Shown piece by piece: positions 50,419 through 59,030 of a stretch of DNA of 64,000 bases (position 1 is the stretch's first letter; each line of letters starts with the position of its first letter). Source of the DNA: Cupriavidus sp. AU9028. GTDB lineage: Bacteria; Pseudomonadota; Gammaproteobacteria; Burkholderiales; Burkholderiaceae. Under the pieces are notes generated by a model. That model was not told where the DNA came from. It saw only the letters and a list, made by a program, of their open reading frames with translations, and ran no database searches. Where the stretch lies: assembly GCF_019795295.1 (NCBI RefSeq), contig NZ_JAIMCG010000017.1, positions 1 through 64,000 on the forward strand. Direction: 5' to 3'. The position numbers were made by a program, and so were the translations under genes.

Positions 50419-51921
50419 ATGCCGGTTGCGTCCGGGGCGCCCGGCGGCGCCGACTGGACCGATGCCTTGAAGGAAAGGGTCGCACAGGCCATGCAGGCTT
50501 GTGCGGCCCTTGTCGTTTCCGGGCAGGGGTCGACTGGCGGCGAGGCGGGCTCCGCCGGGGCAAGCATTGCCGTCGCACTGTCCGGCGGGCGCGATTCGGT
50601 CGCCTTGCTGCATGCCACCCGGGAAGTCCTTGCCGAGTCCGGCGAGGGTGGTGCCGCGCCGCTCGCGCTGCACGTGCATCACGGCCTGCAGGCGCAGGCC
50701 GATCAGTGGGATGCCTTCTGCGCCGGCCTGTGCGAACGGTGGCAGGTGCCATACCGTTGTGCACGCGTTGCCGTGGTGCCGGTGGCCGGAGAGGGCCTGG
50801 AGGCGGCCGCCCGCCGCGCCCGTTACGACGCGCTGCAGCGGATGTGCCGGGAGGAGGGGGTGCGCTACCTGCTGTTCGCGCACCATCGCGACGATCAGGT
50901 CGAAACCGTGTTGTTGCGGCTGTTCCGCGGCAGCGGCGTGCATGGCCTGGCCGGCATGCCGGCGATGCGGCCGCTGTCGGCCGACAGTGACACCTGGTTG
51001 CTGCGCCCCTGGCTGGAGTTGCCGCGCAGCGCCATCGAGGCGTATGCAGAGCGCCAGGGCCTGCGCTGGGTCGACGACCCCTCCAATGACGATCCTCGCT
51101 TCGCCCGCAACGCGCTGCGCCAGCATCTGCCGGCGCTGGCCGCGTCCTTTCCCTCGCTGTACGCCAATGTCGCGCAGGCGGCCGAACACCTTGGCTCGGC
51201 GGCCCACGCGCTGGACGCCCTCGCGCAGCGGCAGCTCGCGGCGATCCGGTTCGCCGGGCGCGACGAGGACACCTATTCCGAACTCGACATCGCGGGGCTG
51301 ATGGCCCTGCCGGAGGCGCATGCCGATGCCGTGCTGCGGTTGTGGCTGCGCCAGTGCGGCACGCGGGCGCCGAGCACGGCGCGGCTGGCCGCCATGCGGG
51401 CCCAGTTGCTTCGAGCAGCGGCGGACGGCGGCGGGCAAGGCGCCGCGCTGCGCCACGATGGCCTCGTGCTGCGCCGCTTCCAGGGGCGGCTGCTGGCGTG
51501 CCGGACCCCGGTGGCCCCGCCCGCCGTCGCGGTGACCCTGTCATGGCACGGCGAGGCGACGCTGGCGGTGCCGCAGTGGGGCGGCGAGCTGCATTTCCTG
51601 CGCACCGACGCGGGATCGGGAGGGGTGCCGGAAGCGGTGCTGCGCCGGTCCCTCGAGGTCGGGCCGCGGCAGCCCGGCGATCGCATCGTGCTGCGTCCGG
51701 GCGGGCCGGCGCGAGCGCTCAAGCAGGCCTATCAGGAGGCCGGCGTGCCGGCGTGGCGCCGGCCCTTCCTGCCGGTCGTGCGCGCGGGCGGGCAACTCGT
51801 GCTGGCGGCCGGACTCGGCATGCACCACCGTTGGCCGGTCGATGCGAACCTGCCGTGCTGGCGGGTCGAATGGCGGCCCGCGGCCGGGTTGGCGCCGGCG
51901 CCGACAAACGAGGCGGGTTAG
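50419..51921 (+). CDS. tilS: tRNA(Ile)-lysidine synthase TilS
   Basis: 500 residues. The PP-loop ATP pyrophosphatase motif is SGGRDS at residues 55-60; HHRDDQVETVLLRLFRGSG and the C-terminal TilS domain (PGDRIVLRPGGPARALKQAYQEAGVP, read in two parts) follow. TilS makes lysidine at position 34 of tRNA-Ile(CAU). The usual motif is SGGxDS, matched exactly. The N-terminal 50 residues are Ala/Gly-rich. The ATG at 50419 is chosen, with other starts possible. Confidence 0.95.
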   Translation: MPVASGAPGGADWTDALKERVAQAMQACAALVVSGQGSTGGEAGSAGASIAVALSGGRDSVALLHATREVLAESGEGGAAPLALHVHHGLQAQADQWDAFCAGLCERWQVPYRCARVAVVPVAGEGLEAAARRARYDALQRMCREEGVRYLLFAHHRDDQVETVLLRLFRGSGVHGLAGMPAMRPLSADSDTWLLRPWLELPRSAIEAYAERQGLRWVDDPSNDDPRFARNALRQHLPALAASFPSLYANVAQAAEHLGSAAHALDALAQRQLAAIRFAGRDEDTYSELDIAGLMALPEAHADAVLRLWLRQCGTRAPSTARLAAMRAQLLRAAADGGGQGAALRHDGLVLRRFQGRLLACRTPVAPPAVAVTLSWHGEATLAVPQWGGELHFLRTDAGSGGVPEAVLRRSLEVGPRQPGDRIVLRPGGPARALKQAYQEAGVPAWRRPFLPVVRAGGQLVLAAGLGMHHRWPVDANLPCWRVEWRPAAGLAPAPTNEAG

Positions 51922-51972
51922 CCGCCGCCCGCGCGCCAATACCGAAAATTCAGGCTGTCACCGACTTGACAG

Positions 51973-51997
51973 GGCGGAAAACCTCGGGTTTTTCGCC
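51973..51997 (+). promoter_or_regulatory. Leader hairpin upstream of lysC (terminator- or attenuator-like)
   Basis: GGCGGAAAACC (51973-51983), loop TCG, then GGTTTTTCGCC (51987-51997): an 11-bp stem with one G-T wobble. TTGACA lies just before it at 51966-51971. It falls 65 bp before the lysC ATG and 51 bp after the tilS stop. The T-run is inside the stem, so it is not a classic terminator. Confidence 0.5.
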
Positions 51998-52062
51998 TTG
52001 CCTGACACCTTCGCTTCGTGTATTTTCGAAGGCTTTGCAAAAACGCTGGCGTCTACAACAAG

Positions 52063-53313
52063 ATGGCTCTCATCGTTCACAAATACGGCGGCACTTCGAT
52101 GGGTTCCACGGAACGCATCAAGAATGTCGCCAAGCGCGTGGCCAAGTGGCACCGCGCCGGTCACCGCGTCGTCGTGGTGCCTTCGGCCATGTCGGGCGAG
52201 ACCAATCGCCTGCTGGGACTGGCCAAGGAGATTTCCCCCGAACCCAGCCCGCGCGAGCTGGACATGCTGGCGTCGACCGGCGAGCAGGCAAGCGTTGCGC
52301 TGCTGGCGATCGCGCTGCACGGAGAGGGCATCGACGCCGTCAGCTACACCGGCTGGCAGGTCCCGGTCAAAACCAATTCCGCCTACACCAAGGCCCGCAT
52401 CGAATCGATCGACGACCAGCGCATCCTGGCGGACGTCGACGCCGGTCGCGTGGTCATCATCACCGGCTTCCAGGGCATCGACGAGCTGGGCAACATCACC
52501 ACGCTGGGTCGCGGCGGCTCGGACACCTCGGCGGTGGCCATCGCCGCGGCGGTCAAGGCTGACGAGTGCCTGATCTACACCGACGTGGACGGGGTCTACA
52601 CCACCGACCCCCGCGTGGTCGAGGACGCCCGCCGCCTGGACCGCATCACCTTCGAGGAGATGCTGGAAATGGCCAGCCTCGGTTCCAAGGTGCTGCAGAT
52701 CCGCTCCGTCGAATTCGCCGGCAAGTACCGCGTCAAGACGCGTGTGCTGTCGTCGCTGACCGATCCGATGTTGCCGCTCGAGCAGGAAATGCAATCGGGC
52801 ACGCTGATTACTTTTGAGGAAGACTCTGACATGGAAGCCGCCGTCATTTCCGGCATTGCCTTCGCCCGCGATGAGGCCAAGATCACCGTTCTCGGCGTGC
52901 CGGACAAGCCCGGCATCGCTTACCAGATCCTCGGCCCGATCGCCGACGCCAACATCGACGTCGACATGATCATCCAGAACCAGTCGGTGCAGGGCAAGAC
53001 CGACTTCACCTTCACCGTGCCGCGCGGCGACTACCAGCGCGCGCTGGCGATCCTGAACGACACCGTCAAGGGCCATATCGGCGCGGAGAGCGTCTCGGGC
53101 GACCCGAAGGTCTCGAAGGTGTCGGTGGTCGGCGTCGGCATGCGCTCGCACGTCGGTATCGCCAGCCAGATGTTCCGCACGCTGTCGGAAGAGGGCATCA
53201 ACATCCAGATGATCTCCACCTCGGAAATCAAGATCTCGGTGCTGATCGACGAGAAGTACATGGAACTGGCCGTACGCGCGCTGCACAAGGCATTCGATCT
53301 CGATCAGGCCTGA
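52063..53313 (+). CDS. lysC: Aspartate kinase
   Basis: A 416-residue aspartokinase, the standard length of the single-gene type that encodes both subunit forms. The kinase domain begins [40 protein letters not shown] is in the active site (read in two parts). Two C-terminal ACT domains (about 265-345 and 350-410) give feedback control by lysine and threonine. It is the first step of the aspartate pathway, upstream of dapA in function. The ATG at 52063 is chosen; the long extension to 52018 is unlikely. Confidence 0.98.
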   Translation: MALIVHKYGGTSMGSTERIKNVAKRVAKWHRAGHRVVVVPSAMSGETNRLLGLAKEISPEPSPRELDMLASTGEQASVALLAIALHGEGIDAVSYTGWQVPVKTNSAYTKARIESIDDQRILADVDAGRVVIITGFQGIDELGNITTLGRGGSDTSAVAIAAAVKADECLIYTDVDGVYTTDPRVVEDARRLDRITFEEMLEMASLGSKVLQIRSVEFAGKYRVKTRVLSSLTDPMLPLEQEMQSGTLITFEEDSDMEAAVISGIAFARDEAKITVLGVPDKPGIAYQILGPIADANIDVDMIIQNQSVQGKTDFTFTVPRGDYQRALAILNDTVKGHIGAESVSGDPKVSKVSVVGVGMRSHVGIASQMFRTLSEEGINIQMISTSEIKISVLIDEKYMELAVRALHKAFDLDQA

Positions 53314-53328
53314 GCACTGGCGGGGCGG

Positions 53329-53362
53329 GCGTCCGCGCGGTGATTTTCATCGCGGCGGACGC
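53329..53362 (+). terminator. Long hairpin after lysC
   Basis: GCGTCCGC (53329-53336) pairs with GCGGACGC (53355-53362), and inside it GCGGTGA can pair with TCATCGC. No T-run follows, so it is a possible factor-dependent stop or mRNA 3' protective structure. Confidence 0.5.
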
Positions 53363-53391
53363 ATCGAATGCGATTTGTCATCGATTCGTCG

Positions 53392-53420
53392 TTGACCAAA
53401 CGCAACAGCCTCGCTAGAAT
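53392..53420 (+). promoter_or_regulatory. Promoter of the tRNA-Ser gene
   Basis: TTGACC (53392-53397), a 17-bp spacer and TAGAAT (53415-53420) form a near-consensus sigma-70 promoter. The start would be near 53427, about 36 nt before the mature tRNA. Confidence 0.75.
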
Positions 53421-53462
53421 GTGCGCTTCGTTGTGCGGGCTCCCTCGTGCAACGCAAGTTTG

Positions 53463-53556
53463 GGAGACGTGGCCGAGAGGTCGAAGGCACTCCCCTGCTA
53501 AGGGAGCATCCGGGCCAAAACCTGGATCGAGGGTTCGAATCCCTCCGTCTCCGCCA
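53463..53556 (+). tRNA. tRNA-Ser (anticodon GCU)
   Basis: 94 nt including the encoded CCA. The acceptor stem is GGAGACG / CGTCTCC with discriminator G. The anticodon stem-loop is CTCCC-CTGCTAA-GGGAG with GCT in the loop. A long variable arm (CATCCGGGCCAAAACCTGGATC) marks it as a class II tRNA, as expected for serine. The T-arm GAGGGTTCGAATCCCTC is intact. It reads AGC/AGU codons. Confidence 0.97.
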
Positions 53557-53579
53557 TTACGTTGGTATTGGCGGCGGAA

Positions 53580-53616
53580 CCCCGGAAGATCGCGGTCTTC
53601 CGGGGTTTTGTTTTTT
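53580..53616 (+). terminator. Rho-independent terminator after tRNA-Ser
   Basis: A 10-bp perfect stem CCCCGGAAGA / TCTTCCGGGG (53580-53589 and 53596-53605) with a 6-nt loop is followed by TTTTGTTTTTT. It is the end of the tRNA-Ser transcript. Confidence 0.93.
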
Positions 53617-53641
53617 GTGGCCTGAGAATTTCGGATGTTCT

Positions 53642-53765
53642 CCCTCTCTCACTTGGGGGAGAGGGGCGGGGAGAGGGCAGGGGCAGTCGATCTGCGGTGT
53701 CGCTCGATCGAGCGCACGATGCCCTCTCCCCCGGCCCCTCCCCCGCAAGCGGGAGAGGGGAGCAA
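53642..53765. repeat. Paired-hairpin intergenic element, copy 5
   Basis: The same family as 14225 but more diverged in its left half (CCCTCTCTCACTTGGGGGAGAGG). The right half CCCTCTCCCCCGGCCCCTCC..GGGAGAGGGG matches well. It lies between the tRNA terminator and the convergent Bug-type gene. Confidence 0.8.
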
Positions 53766-53784
53766 CCCGGCGGGCTGCCGGTGC

Positions 53785-54738
53785 TTACGACACCTTCGTG
53801 CCCGTTACCGCGGCCACCTTCCCCCAGCGTGCGATCTCGGTCTGCAGGAAGCGCGTGAATTCCGCCGCGCTGCTGCCCACCGGCTCCAGCCCTTCATGCT
53901 TCAGGCGCTTCTGCATCGCCGGCGAGGCGACCGCGGCGCGCACCGATGCCTCCAGATCCTTCACCAGTTCCGGCGACATGCCTGCCGGTCCCAGCAGTCC
54001 GTACCACGAGCTGTAGTCGAAGCCGGGCAGCACGTCCGCAATCGGCGCGAGATCGGGAAACTGCGCGATCCGCTTGGTGGTGCTGATCCCCAGCCCCTTG
54101 ATCTTGCCGGCCTGCAACAGCGGCTGCACCGTGGCGACGTTGCCGAGCAGCAGGTCGGTCTGGCTGGCGATGACATCGGACACCGCCGGTGCCGCGCCCT
54201 TGTAGGGCACGCTGATCAGCTCGATGCCCGCTTCGCGCTCGAACATCGCGCCGGCAAGATGGTTGGCGCTGCCGACGCCGGCAACACCGATGCTGAGCTT
54301 GCCCGGCTTCGATTTGGCCAGCGCGATCAGCTCCCTGACGTTATTGACCCCAAGGCCGGGACGCGAGACCAGGATCAGCGGCGAGCTGGCGATCAGCGAG
54401 ATCGGCGTGAAGTCCTTCAGCGGCTCGAACGGCTTCTTGTCGAACACCGCGGGATTGATGGCGTGGCTGGTGTAGCAGAGCAGCAGCGTGCCGCCATCAG
54501 GCGCGGCGTTGGACACCGCCGTCGCGGCGATGTTGCCGGCGGCGCCGCCCCGGTTCTCGACGATGAACGATTGCTTGCGCCGCTGTTCGAGCTCGGCGGC
54601 CAGGGAGCGCGCCACCAGATCGGTGCCACCGCCCGGCGTGGCGCCCACCATGACCTTGGTAACGTTGGGGCCGGCGTATGCCGCGCCGGGCAGCACGGCG
54701 GTGGCGGCCATCAGGGCCAGGAAGTCGCGTCGTTGCAT
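53785..54738 (-). CDS. Bug/TctC-family solute-binding protein (first copy)
   Basis: A 317-residue tripartite-tricarboxylate-transporter-type periplasmic binding protein. The N-terminus MQRRDFLALMAATAVLPGAAYA is a twin-arginine-like signal peptide. Bug-family hallmarks follow: VMVGATPGGGTDLVARSLA, IVENRGGAAGNIAA and VPYKGAAPAVSDV. Such proteins bind carboxylates or related small molecules. No TctA or TctB membrane gene is nearby, as is usual for Bug orphans of this group. The ATG at 54738 has GGAGA upstream. Last gene of the cluster. Confidence 0.93.
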   Translation of the reverse strand: MQRRDFLALMAATAVLPGAAYAGPNVTKVMVGATPGGGTDLVARSLAAELEQRRKQSFIVENRGGAAGNIAATAVSNAAPDGGTLLLCYTSHAINPAVFDKKPFEPLKDFTPISLIASSPLILVSRPGLGVNNVRELIALAKSKPGKLSIGVAGVGSANHLAGAMFEREAGIELISVPYKGAAPAVSDVIASQTDLLLGNVATVQPLLQAGKIKGLGISTTKRIAQFPDLAPIADVLPGFDYSSWYGLLGPAGMSPELVKDLEASVRAAVASPAMQKRLKHEGLEPVGSSAAEFTRFLQTEIARWGKVAAVTGTKVS

Positions 54739-54786
54739 GGTTGTCTCTCCGTTTCTATCGTTATGGGTTTGTCTGTTGGGCAGCAG

Positions 54787-55689
54787 TCAGCCAGGGAAGC
54801 CGTACAGCGCAGCCGGGTTGTCGACGAGGATACGTCGGCGGATGTTCTCGTCGGGCACCCAGCGCACGAACTGGTCGATCAGTTCGCCATCGTCGGGCAC
54901 GGTCGCGGGCGCATGCAGGGCGGGGTGCGGCCAGTTGGTGCCGAAGACCAGCCGGTCGGGGCGCGCATCGACGAGCGCGCCGACGATGAGCGCCATGTCC
55001 TCGTTCTGCCCGCCGGCATCGGAGCGCCGGTACCAGCTGGAGATCTTCGCCCAGCAGTCATCGCGCCCGCGCAGCAGCCGCAGCATGGCCTGGAAGCCGG
55101 CGTTCGCCGGACCTTCGCTGCCGCGCACGCAGCCGAGGTGATCGAACACCAGCGGCACCGGCACGCGAAGCAGCTCGTCTTCGAGTTGCGCGATCTCGTC
55201 GGCCTGCGCGACATGGACCTGCACATGCCAGCCGAACGGGCGGATACGCCCGGCGAAATGCGCGATGGCCTGCGTGCCGCCGTAGCCTTTCACATGGGTG
55301 GATACGCGAACACCCCGCATGCCGCCGGCATGCAGGGTGTCGAGTTGTTCGGCGGTGACATCGGATGGAAGTCCGGCCACGCCTCTGGCGCGATGCTGGC
55401 CCAGTCTGGCGATGACATCGAGGGTGAGCCGGTTGTCGGCGCCATAGACACTGGCGCTGACCTGTACCGTTCTGCTCAGCCCGACCTGCTCGCACATGGC
55501 AAGGTACTGCTCCAGATCTGCCCGTACCGGCGTGTATGAGCGCTGCGCCACCAGTGGGTAGCGCAGCGGGTCATCATAGACATGGCAGTGGCAGTCGGTG
55601 GCCCCGGGGGGCAGGGTCCATCGCGGGCGGGATACCTGCTGCCGTGGCGGCAGGCATACCGGCGCCGCGCCGTCTTCTGTCGGCGTCAT
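54787..55689 (-). CDS. Amidohydrolase family protein (LigI-like lactonase)
   Basis: A 300-residue TIM-barrel hydrolase of the amidohydrolase-2 type. DCHCHVYDDPLRYPL, VHVAQADEIAQ, VFDHLG and FGTNWPHPAL carry the metal-site and substrate-site residues; it resembles 2-pyrone-4,6-dicarboxylate lactonase (LigI). The exact substrate is unknown. The ATG at 55689 has AGGAG upstream. It lies 8 bp after the second Bug gene's stop, so the two are almost certainly co-transcribed. Confidence 0.88.
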   Translation of the reverse strand: MTPTEDGAAPVCLPPRQQVSRPRWTLPPGATDCHCHVYDDPLRYPLVAQRSYTPVRADLEQYLAMCEQVGLSRTVQVSASVYGADNRLTLDVIARLGQHRARGVAGLPSDVTAEQLDTLHAGGMRGVRVSTHVKGYGGTQAIAHFAGRIRPFGWHVQVHVAQADEIAQLEDELLRVPVPLVFDHLGCVRGSEGPANAGFQAMLRLLRGRDDCWAKISSWYRRSDAGGQNEDMALIVGALVDARPDRLVFGTNWPHPALHAPATVPDDGELIDQFVRWVPDENIRRRILVDNPAALYGFPG

Positions 55690-55697
55690 GCAGTCTC

Positions 55698-56666
55698 CTA
55701 ATGCTGTGCGGTGATATTGGCCTCGCGGATGACCTTGCCCCACTTCTCGGTTTCCCGCTGCAGGGTCTTGTCGAATTCGGCGGCGTCGCCCGCATGGACA
55801 TCGGCGCCGAGTTCGCGGAATTGCCGGGCGACATCCTCGCTCGCGAGCGTCTTGCGCAGGGCGGTGCCGACCGTGGCGATGATCTCCGGCGAGGTGCCCT
55901 TGGGGAACATCAGGCCAGTCGTGGTCGCGGCCTCGAAGCCCGGCAGGCCGCTTTCGGCGAGCGTGGGCAGGTCCGGCATCACGGAGGTGCGCTTGTCGGT
56001 CGTCACGCCCAGCGCCTTGAGCTTGCCCGCGCGGATCTGCGAGATCGTCGAGGCGAGCTGATCGAAGGTGAGATCGACATGGCCGCCCAGCAGATCGGCG
56101 ACCGCCAGGCTGCTGCCCTTGTAGGGAACATGCAGCAGCCTGGTGCCGCTCTGCTTCTGGAAGTACTCGCCGGTCAGGTGCGCCGCGGTGCCGACGCCAG
56201 CGGTGGCGATGGTCAGCTTGCCGGGATTGGCCCGTGCATAGGCGATGAACTCCGCGACATTCTTCGCGGGGATCCCGGGGCTGACGGCGAGCACCAGCGG
56301 GGCACGTGAAATCGGGCCGGCGGCGACCAGGTCGCGCTCGGGCGTCAGCGATGCCTGCGGGTTCAGCGCCTTCAACGGGGCCAGCGCGCCGGTGGAGGCC
56401 AGCAATGCGGTATAGCCGTCGGGCGCGGAACGCGCGACCAGTTCGGCGCCGACCAGGCCGGCCGCGCCGGCACGGTTCTCAACCACCACGCTCTGGCCCA
56501 GCGACTTCGACAGTCCCGCGGCAACGATGCGCGCGGTGGCGTCGATATTGCCGCCCGGCGGGAACGGCACCACGAGTTTGATCGGCTTGTCGGGATAGGC
56601 GGCCGCTGCGGCAGTGGTGGCGGCGCAAAGAAGGGCGCCAAGGAAGGCGCGCAATTGGGGCTTCAT
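55698..56666 (-). CDS. Bug/TctC-family solute-binding protein (second copy)
   Basis: A 322-residue Bug protein with a standard signal peptide (ending AAAAA before YPDKPIKLV). Family motifs: [34 protein letters not shown] and [13 protein letters not shown]. It is clearly diverged from the copy at 53785, so it may bind a different compound. The ATG at 56666 has GGGAG upstream. A hairpin-repeat pair separates it from the lyase gene upstream. Confidence 0.93.
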   Translation of the reverse strand: MKPQLRAFLGALLCAATTAAAAAYPDKPIKLVVPFPPGGNIDATARIVAAGLSKSLGQSVVVENRAGAAGLVGAELVARSAPDGYTALLASTGALAPLKALNPQASLTPERDLVAAGPISRAPLVLAVSPGIPAKNVAEFIAYARANPGKLTIATAGVGTAAHLTGEYFQKQSGTRLLHVPYKGSSLAVADLLGGHVDLTFDQLASTISQIRAGKLKALGVTTDKRTSVMPDLPTLAESGLPGFEAATTTGLMFPKGTSPEIIATVGTALRKTLASEDVARQFRELGADVHAGDAAEFDKTLQRETEKWGKVIREANITAQH

Positions 56667-56718
56667 GGGGTTGTCTCCCTGTTTCTAATGATTCGGCTTG
56701 GGGCTGCCGATGTCTTGC

Positions 56719-56810
56719 CGTCGTCCCCGCGCAAGCGGGGACCCAGTGGCTTTGAAACCGCGATAGGGCGGGAAGGAAGTCGCTGGGTCCCCGCCTGCGC
56801 GGGGACGACG
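56719..56810. repeat. Inverted pair of GTCCCCGC hairpin repeats
   Basis: CGTCGTCCCCGCGCAAGCGGGGACCCAG at 56719 faces its reverse complement at 56783-56810, with about 36 bp between. Each arm is itself a hairpin (GTCCCCGC..GCGGGGAC). It is the same family as the elements at 1-293 and sits within the catabolic operon between two genes. Confidence 0.85.
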
Positions 56811-56835
56811 AGGTGGTTGCTGCAACTGCCGGAGG

Positions 56836-57726
56836 TCAGGCGGGATCGTCTTCGGCGTACCTGCGTCCTCTCTCCAGCAATTCGGGCGTTCCAATCAGCC
56901 CGTTCAACGCATCGAAGTCGTTCATCTCGTCCTTGAACCCGCGCGTGCTGCCGTCGGCCTTGAGGCCGGCGAAATAACGCTGCAGCTGGCGCGAGGCGAA
57001 ACGCACGGTGCCGCCGGGGTAGATCACGATGCGATAGCCGCGCGCACCGAGTTCGCCGGCGCTGTGGATCGGGGTCTTGCCGCCTTCGACCATATTGGCC
57101 AGCAGCGGCACGCGGGAGGCAAAGCGGCCGCAGACGCGGTCCATGTCGGCGGCCGATACCACGGCCTCGATAAAGAGCGCATCCACGCCGCATTCCAGAT
57201 AGGCTTCGGCGCGTTCGATGGCGGCTTCGAGTCCTTCCACCGCCACCGCGTCGGTACGGCCGAGGATCAGCGTGTCGGCGCTGTGGCGCGCGTCGAGCGC
57301 GGCCTTCAGCTTGCCGCACATCTCGCGCACCGGCACCACCGTCTTGCCGGCCAGATGACCGCAGCGCTTGGGAAAGCCCTGGTCCTCGAGCTGGATCATG
57401 GCGGCGCCGGCACGCTCGAAGGCGCGCACGGTGCGCTGGGTATTCAACGCATTGCCGTAACCGGTGTCGCCGTCGACGATGATCGGCAGCGACACGCGAT
57501 CGGCGATGCGGGCGAGGACATCGGCGGTCTCGCTGGCGGTGGTCAGCCCCACATCGGAGCGGCCGAGCAGGGTGTAGGCGACCGCGCCGCCCGACAGGTA
57601 CAGCGCTTCGAAACCGGCCTGTTCGGCCAGCAGGGCGGACAGCGCGTCGTAGACGCCCGGCGCCAGTACCGGCTCGGACTGGCGCAGCCTCTCCTTCAGG
57701 GAAGCGCTTTGCGCTACGTTCTGCAT
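56836..57726 (-). CDS. Isocitrate lyase/PEP mutase superfamily lyase
   Basis: A 296-residue TIM-barrel protein of the ICL/PEPM superfamily. The catalytic KRCGH motif (FPKRCGHLAGK) with its Cys points to a lyase rather than a phosphomutase. LAPGVYDALSALLAEQAGF, IVDGDTGYGNALN and IQLEDQ are further family motifs. It may be a 2-methylisocitrate-lyase-like, oxaloacetate-decarboxylase-like or dimethylmalate-lyase-like enzyme; the substrate is unresolved. The ATG at 57726 has GGAG 6 nt upstream; the ATG at 57738, which overlaps the dioxygenase stop as TGATG, is an alternative. Confidence 0.9.
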   Translation of the reverse strand: MQNVAQSASLKERLRQSEPVLAPGVYDALSALLAEQAGFEALYLSGGAVAYTLLGRSDVGLTTASETADVLARIADRVSLPIIVDGDTGYGNALNTQRTVRAFERAGAAMIQLEDQGFPKRCGHLAGKTVVPVREMCGKLKAALDARHSADTLILGRTDAVAVEGLEAAIERAEAYLECGVDALFIEAVVSAADMDRVCGRFASRVPLLANMVEGGKTPIHSAGELGARGYRIVIYPGGTVRFASRQLQRYFAGLKADGSTRGFKDEMNDFDALNGLIGTPELLERGRRYAEDDPA

Positions 57727-57737
57727 CGCCGGCTCCA

Positions 57738-58901
57738 TCAGGCGGATGCCATGTCGGCATTGGCGGCGGCGACGATGCGCGCCATGTCTTCCTGTCGCAC
57801 CTGCGGCTGCCACGGCTCGTAGGTCATCCCCAGTGCCGCGGCCTGCCGCTTCTCGTAAGCGAGGAATTCCTGCGTGATCGCGCTGCCGCGCACGCCGCCG
57901 CGCACCGCACCGGGCCGCACGTCGCCGAAGTACTCCTTCCAGTTGTCCGGCAGCGGTTGCGAGCCGGGGACCGACAGCCACAGGCGGAACAGATGGCGCT
58001 TGCGGTCGGGTTCGTCGAAGTCCTCGAAGGGCGTGCGCGAATGCAGCGTGACGTAGTTGTTCAGCAGCTGCATGTCGCCTTCCTCCAGATCCATGGAGTA
58101 GCACAGCAGTTCGCTGGGCATCAATTCGTCGAGCAGGTCCAGCGCCTCTTCCTGTGCGCGGGTCAGGCGCGGCACTTCCGGGAAGTCGCGCTGCGCGGCG
58201 ACGGTGTTCTTGCGGTTGGCGCGCGCGGCGAAGAACTCCGGGTGATTGCCGAAGATCGGGCAGCGGTAGTAGGGCGGCTGCACCGGGTCCTGGGTGCCCT
58301 GGTAGCTGTGGAACCAGGTGCCCTTGAGGACCGGAATCAGGTCCGGGCGGCGGCGCTCGACTTCCTCGTACAGCGCAATCGAGCTGATGACCTTGCTGCT
58401 GCCGCCGGACTTGGCGGTGCGCCGGCACAGCAGCCCGACCACGTCGCAGGAGTCCTGGTGGAAGTCCAGTCCCGCGTTGGTGTTGTAGCCACGGCCGCCC
58501 TTGACCTTGTATTCGCCGCCTTCATTGCGCACATCGTTCATGAACTGGCTGGCGCGGTTCTGCGTGCGGCCCACGCCCATGTAAAGGCTCATGCCCCAGT
58601 AGGCCAGGCGCGCTTCCTCTTCGGTCCACTCGCCGACCGGGAAGCCCTTGACCAGGCACATGCCCCAGCGTCCCTGGGTGGTGTCGATGGCGCGCTTGAG
58701 CACGTCACGCGCGGCGTCGTTGAGCGGGAAGTCCGCCTGCTCCATCTCGAGCAGCGGCTTGTTCAGGGTCCTGGCGTGGTTCAGCGCCTCGCGCATGCCC
58801 TGGATTTCGGCCTCGGAGAGGCGCAGGATCCAGGAGTTGTCTTGGCGGACCTGCTGGGCGGTCCAGGCTTGCGGGCGCTGGGAGGCGGGGGTACCGGACA
58901 T
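57738..58901 (-). CDS. TauD/TfdA-family Fe(II)/2-oxoglutarate dioxygenase
   Basis: 387 residues. The iron-binding HxD is in LDFHQDSCDVVG, the distal His in VTLHSRTPFED, and an Arg for 2-oxoglutarate near RKRHLFRLWLSV. The group resembles gamma-butyrobetaine/TauD-type hydroxylases. The substrate is unknown. First gene of the operon transcribed leftwards from the LysR-divergent promoter. The ATG at 58901 was preferred over the GTG at 58916. Confidence 0.9.
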   Translation of the reverse strand: MSGTPASQRPQAWTAQQVRQDNSWILRLSEAEIQGMREALNHARTLNKPLLEMEQADFPLNDAARDVLKRAIDTTQGRWGMCLVKGFPVGEWTEEEARLAYWGMSLYMGVGRTQNRASQFMNDVRNEGGEYKVKGGRGYNTNAGLDFHQDSCDVVGLLCRRTAKSGGSSKVISSIALYEEVERRRPDLIPVLKGTWFHSYQGTQDPVQPPYYRCPIFGNHPEFFAARANRKNTVAAQRDFPEVPRLTRAQEEALDLLDELMPSELLCYSMDLEEGDMQLLNNYVTLHSRTPFEDFDEPDRKRHLFRLWLSVPGSQPLPDNWKEYFGDVRPGAVRGGVRGSAITQEFLAYEKRQAAALGMTYEPWQPQVRQEDMARIVAAANADMASA

Positions 58902-58989
58902 TGAGGGGGTCTCCACTTGTGGTGCGGGTTGTGCGCGTTGTGCGGGTTGTGCATCGATGTGAAGACAGTCTATGGTCTGGCGTATGATT

Positions 58990-59028
58990 AAAAAAGCGAA
59001 CTTATTTGAGACTCCTCATAAGAGTTTT
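58990..59028. promoter_or_regulatory. Divergent promoter with LysR-type inverted repeat
   Basis: In the 129-bp gap between the dioxygenase and LysR genes an AT-rich imperfect dyad is present: AAAAAGCGAACTTAT and ATAAGAGTTTTT, with CTTAT (59001-59005) and ATAAG (59018-59022) 12 bp apart. This is the size and place expected for a LysR operator. Promoter boxes were not assigned. Confidence 0.6.
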
Positions 59029-59030
59029 TG

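Noticed and set aside
53463-53784. tRNA-Ser as an integration site for a genomic island
   Set aside because: I saw no second copy of the tRNA 3' end downstream and no integrase gene. The adjacent catabolic cluster could still be acquired, but there is no direct evidence.
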